Source: Longilinea arvoryzae
GTDB lineage: Bacteria > Chloroflexota > Anaerolineae > Anaerolineales > Anaerolineaceae
DNA length: 64,000 bases
Direction: 5' to 3'
Assembly (NCBI RefSeq): GCF_001050235.1
Contig: NZ_DF967972.1
Span: 164,274-228,273 of the forward strand
Below, in pieces: positions 62,879-64,000 of this stretch (positions are counted from its first letter, which is position 1; each line of letters opens with the position of its first letter). The position numbers were made by a program, and so were the translations under genes. The notes under the pieces were generated by a model. That model saw nothing but the letters and a program-made list of their open reading frames with translations, did not search any database and had not been told where the DNA came from.

Positions 62879-64000
62879 TCAGTTCTCATTGCCGGAAAGG
62901 CCAATGGTTTCGCTGAAATTTCCATTCCCTTGATTCGTCCAGACGATGTACCGGCCGTTGGACGCGCCGGCGAAGACGTCCGTCAGGCTGTCGCCGTTGA
63001 AATCGCCAACGGCCAGACCAAAACTCTCCCGATACTCGAACCCCGGTCCCACGCGCTTGAAGGCCGGGCGGCCATCCTTCCATTCGAGACGCCACAGGTA
63101 GGCCCATTTTTGGCCGGCCACCAGCGCCTCCAGGGCCCCATCGCGATCGAAATCCTCCAGGAAGATCCGCGTGGTCGCGGGACCGGCGATGACCTGGCCG
63201 TAATCATCCAGGACGCCCATCTCTCCCCCCTGCATTCCGCCGCGATTGATCATCGCCTGCGCGCCTTTTCGCGTGCCCACCAGTGCATCCAGGTCGCCGT
63301 CGCCATCCAGGTCCTCCAGGGCCACGGCGGTGCTGTCGACCTCTCCCAGGCGCTGGCCGGAGTCGCTCAAATTGCCGGCGCCGTCGTTCAGCAGCACCCG
63401 GTCCGCCGCGGCCGGGCCCGCGTTGAGTTGCTTCGAACCGACCGCCGCGTAAACATCCAGGTCCCCGTCGCCGTCCAGATCGCCCAACGTCGTGGCGCGG
63501 ACAGGAACCCGATCCAGCTCGGGCAATGGCGCCGTCCGAAAGGCCAGCCGGTCCCCAATATTCGCTTCGCGGAAAAAGGTCCAGCTCTGAACCGTGGCGG
63601 GGTTGATTTTGGAATCATCGACCGGATTGCAGCAGGAGGTCACCAGGCCATCCAGGCGGCCATCGCCGTTCAGGTCGCCCAACGCCAACGATCCGTCCAT
63701 CGGGAGAAAGCTCAACGAAGAGGGAGATGCGGGGATAACGTACGTGTTCGGAAAGCTGCCGGCTTTACCCCCCTGAACGCCGCCCTGATTGATCACCCAG
63801 GTTGCCTTGTAAACGCCATAGGTGAGCAGGTCCGTATCCCCATCCTGATCGATGTCACCACCGCTGACGGCCAGACTGCCGGGCAAATCCGGCTGGCTCA
63901 GGATGAATCGGCCGCCGCCCTGGTTGAGCCACAGGAGTGGTCCGGCCCAAACGGTCATCGCTGCCTCATACCGGGCGCGTCCCATGAGGATATCCTGGTC
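62879..64000 (-). CDS. FG-GAP/VCBS repeat protein (5' end outside window)
   Basis: The frame is open to the window edge, with DQDILMGRARYEAAM reading through the ATG at 63985, so that ATG is not the start. At least 373 residues are visible. They hold six or more VCBS/FG-GAP units: GGDIDQDGDTDLLTYG, GDLNGDGRLDGLVTS, GDLDGDGDLDVYAA, EDLDGDGDLDALVG, EDFDRDGALEALVAG and GDFNGDSLTDVFAG. Such units build Ca-binding beta-propellers in secreted or surface proteins. The C-terminus ends in the last blade without anchor or sorting motif. Unlike the FG-GAP gene at 1473, it has normal GC-rich codon use. Confidence 0.85.
   Translation of the reverse strand, partial: DQDILMGRARYEAAMTVWAGPLLWLNQGGGRFILSQPDLPGSLAVSGGDIDQDGDTDLLTYGVYKATWVINQGGVQGGKAGSFPNTYVIPASPSSLSFLPMDGSLALGDLNGDGRLDGLVTSCCNPVDDSKINPATVQSWTFFREANIGDRLAFRTAPLPELDRVPVRATTLGDLDGDGDLDVYAAVGSKQLNAGPAAADRVLLNDGAGNLSDSGQRLGEVDSTAVALEDLDGDGDLDALVGTRKGAQAMINRGGMQGGEMGVLDDYGQVIAGPATTRIFLEDFDRDGALEALVAGQKWAYLWRLEWKDGRPAFKRVGPGFEYRESFGLAVGDFNGDSLTDVFAGASNGRYIVWTNQGNGNFSETIGLSGNEN

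Overview
The window looks like a chromosomal segment of an anaerobic Chloroflexota bacterium, most likely class Anaerolineae. This is inferred from gene content only: GC-rich coding DNA, a 2-oxoacid:ferredoxin oxidoreductase operon, F420-type LLM and PNPOx-like proteins, very large secreted DUF11/FG-GAP proteins, a surface protein ending in an LPxTGF-like motif plus a sortase domain, and several near-leaderless promoters. No rRNA, tRNA, CRISPR array or prophage is seen.

Layout. 1-20 kb: end of lysS; a giant AT-richer FG-GAP protein; a membrane-anchored HExxH protein; an AlkZ-like winged-helix protein; a DinB-like protein with a glyoxalase fragment behind it; a phosphate transport pair (DUF47 + Pit) under a Pho-box-like promoter; a P1B metal ATPase; nitrilase; OsmC; and a frameshifted giant DUF11-sortase gene. 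20-31 kb: alanine racemase, small membrane proteins, a TRIC-type channel, an aldo/keto reductase, an MgtA-type P-ATPase, an MprF-like acyltransferase, an alpha/beta hydrolase, an in-frame XRE-cupin-NifX fusion, trmO and a uracil-DNA-glycosylase-like gene broken by an amber codon. 31-45 kb: GNAT; two tandem KimA-type K+ transporters sharing an 11-bp direct-repeat operator; a PNPOx-like protein; an ECF sigma/anti-sigma pair; DinB; two SAM methyltransferases; and the vor operon. 45-64 kb: an MBL hydrolase, a GT2 synthase, miaB, a pentapeptide/DinB pair, an operon of menG, a CcrM-like DNA methyltransferase and pepF, a GAF histidine kinase, an IS110 element, ribokinase, a HigA remnant, an LLM oxidoreductase, a low-molecular-weight phosphatase, a LysM protein and a further FG-GAP gene cut by the window end.

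Functional themes are ion and phosphate homeostasis (Pit, KimA x2, MgtA-like, P1B ATPase, TRIC), cell surface (DUF11-sortase, FG-GAP, LysM, GT2, alanine racemase, MprF-like) and anaerobic 2-oxoacid metabolism.

The most unusual signal is non-coding. Arrays of degenerate heptanucleotides, in strict 7-bp register, sit at gene 3' ends. One family (RCYRAYN, typically GCTAAYN) occurs at four loci next to minus-strand stop codons. In two of them it forms the last residues and the stop codon of the gene. A second family (GTGANNN) does the same at other genes. Both families can occur as facing, inverted arrays.
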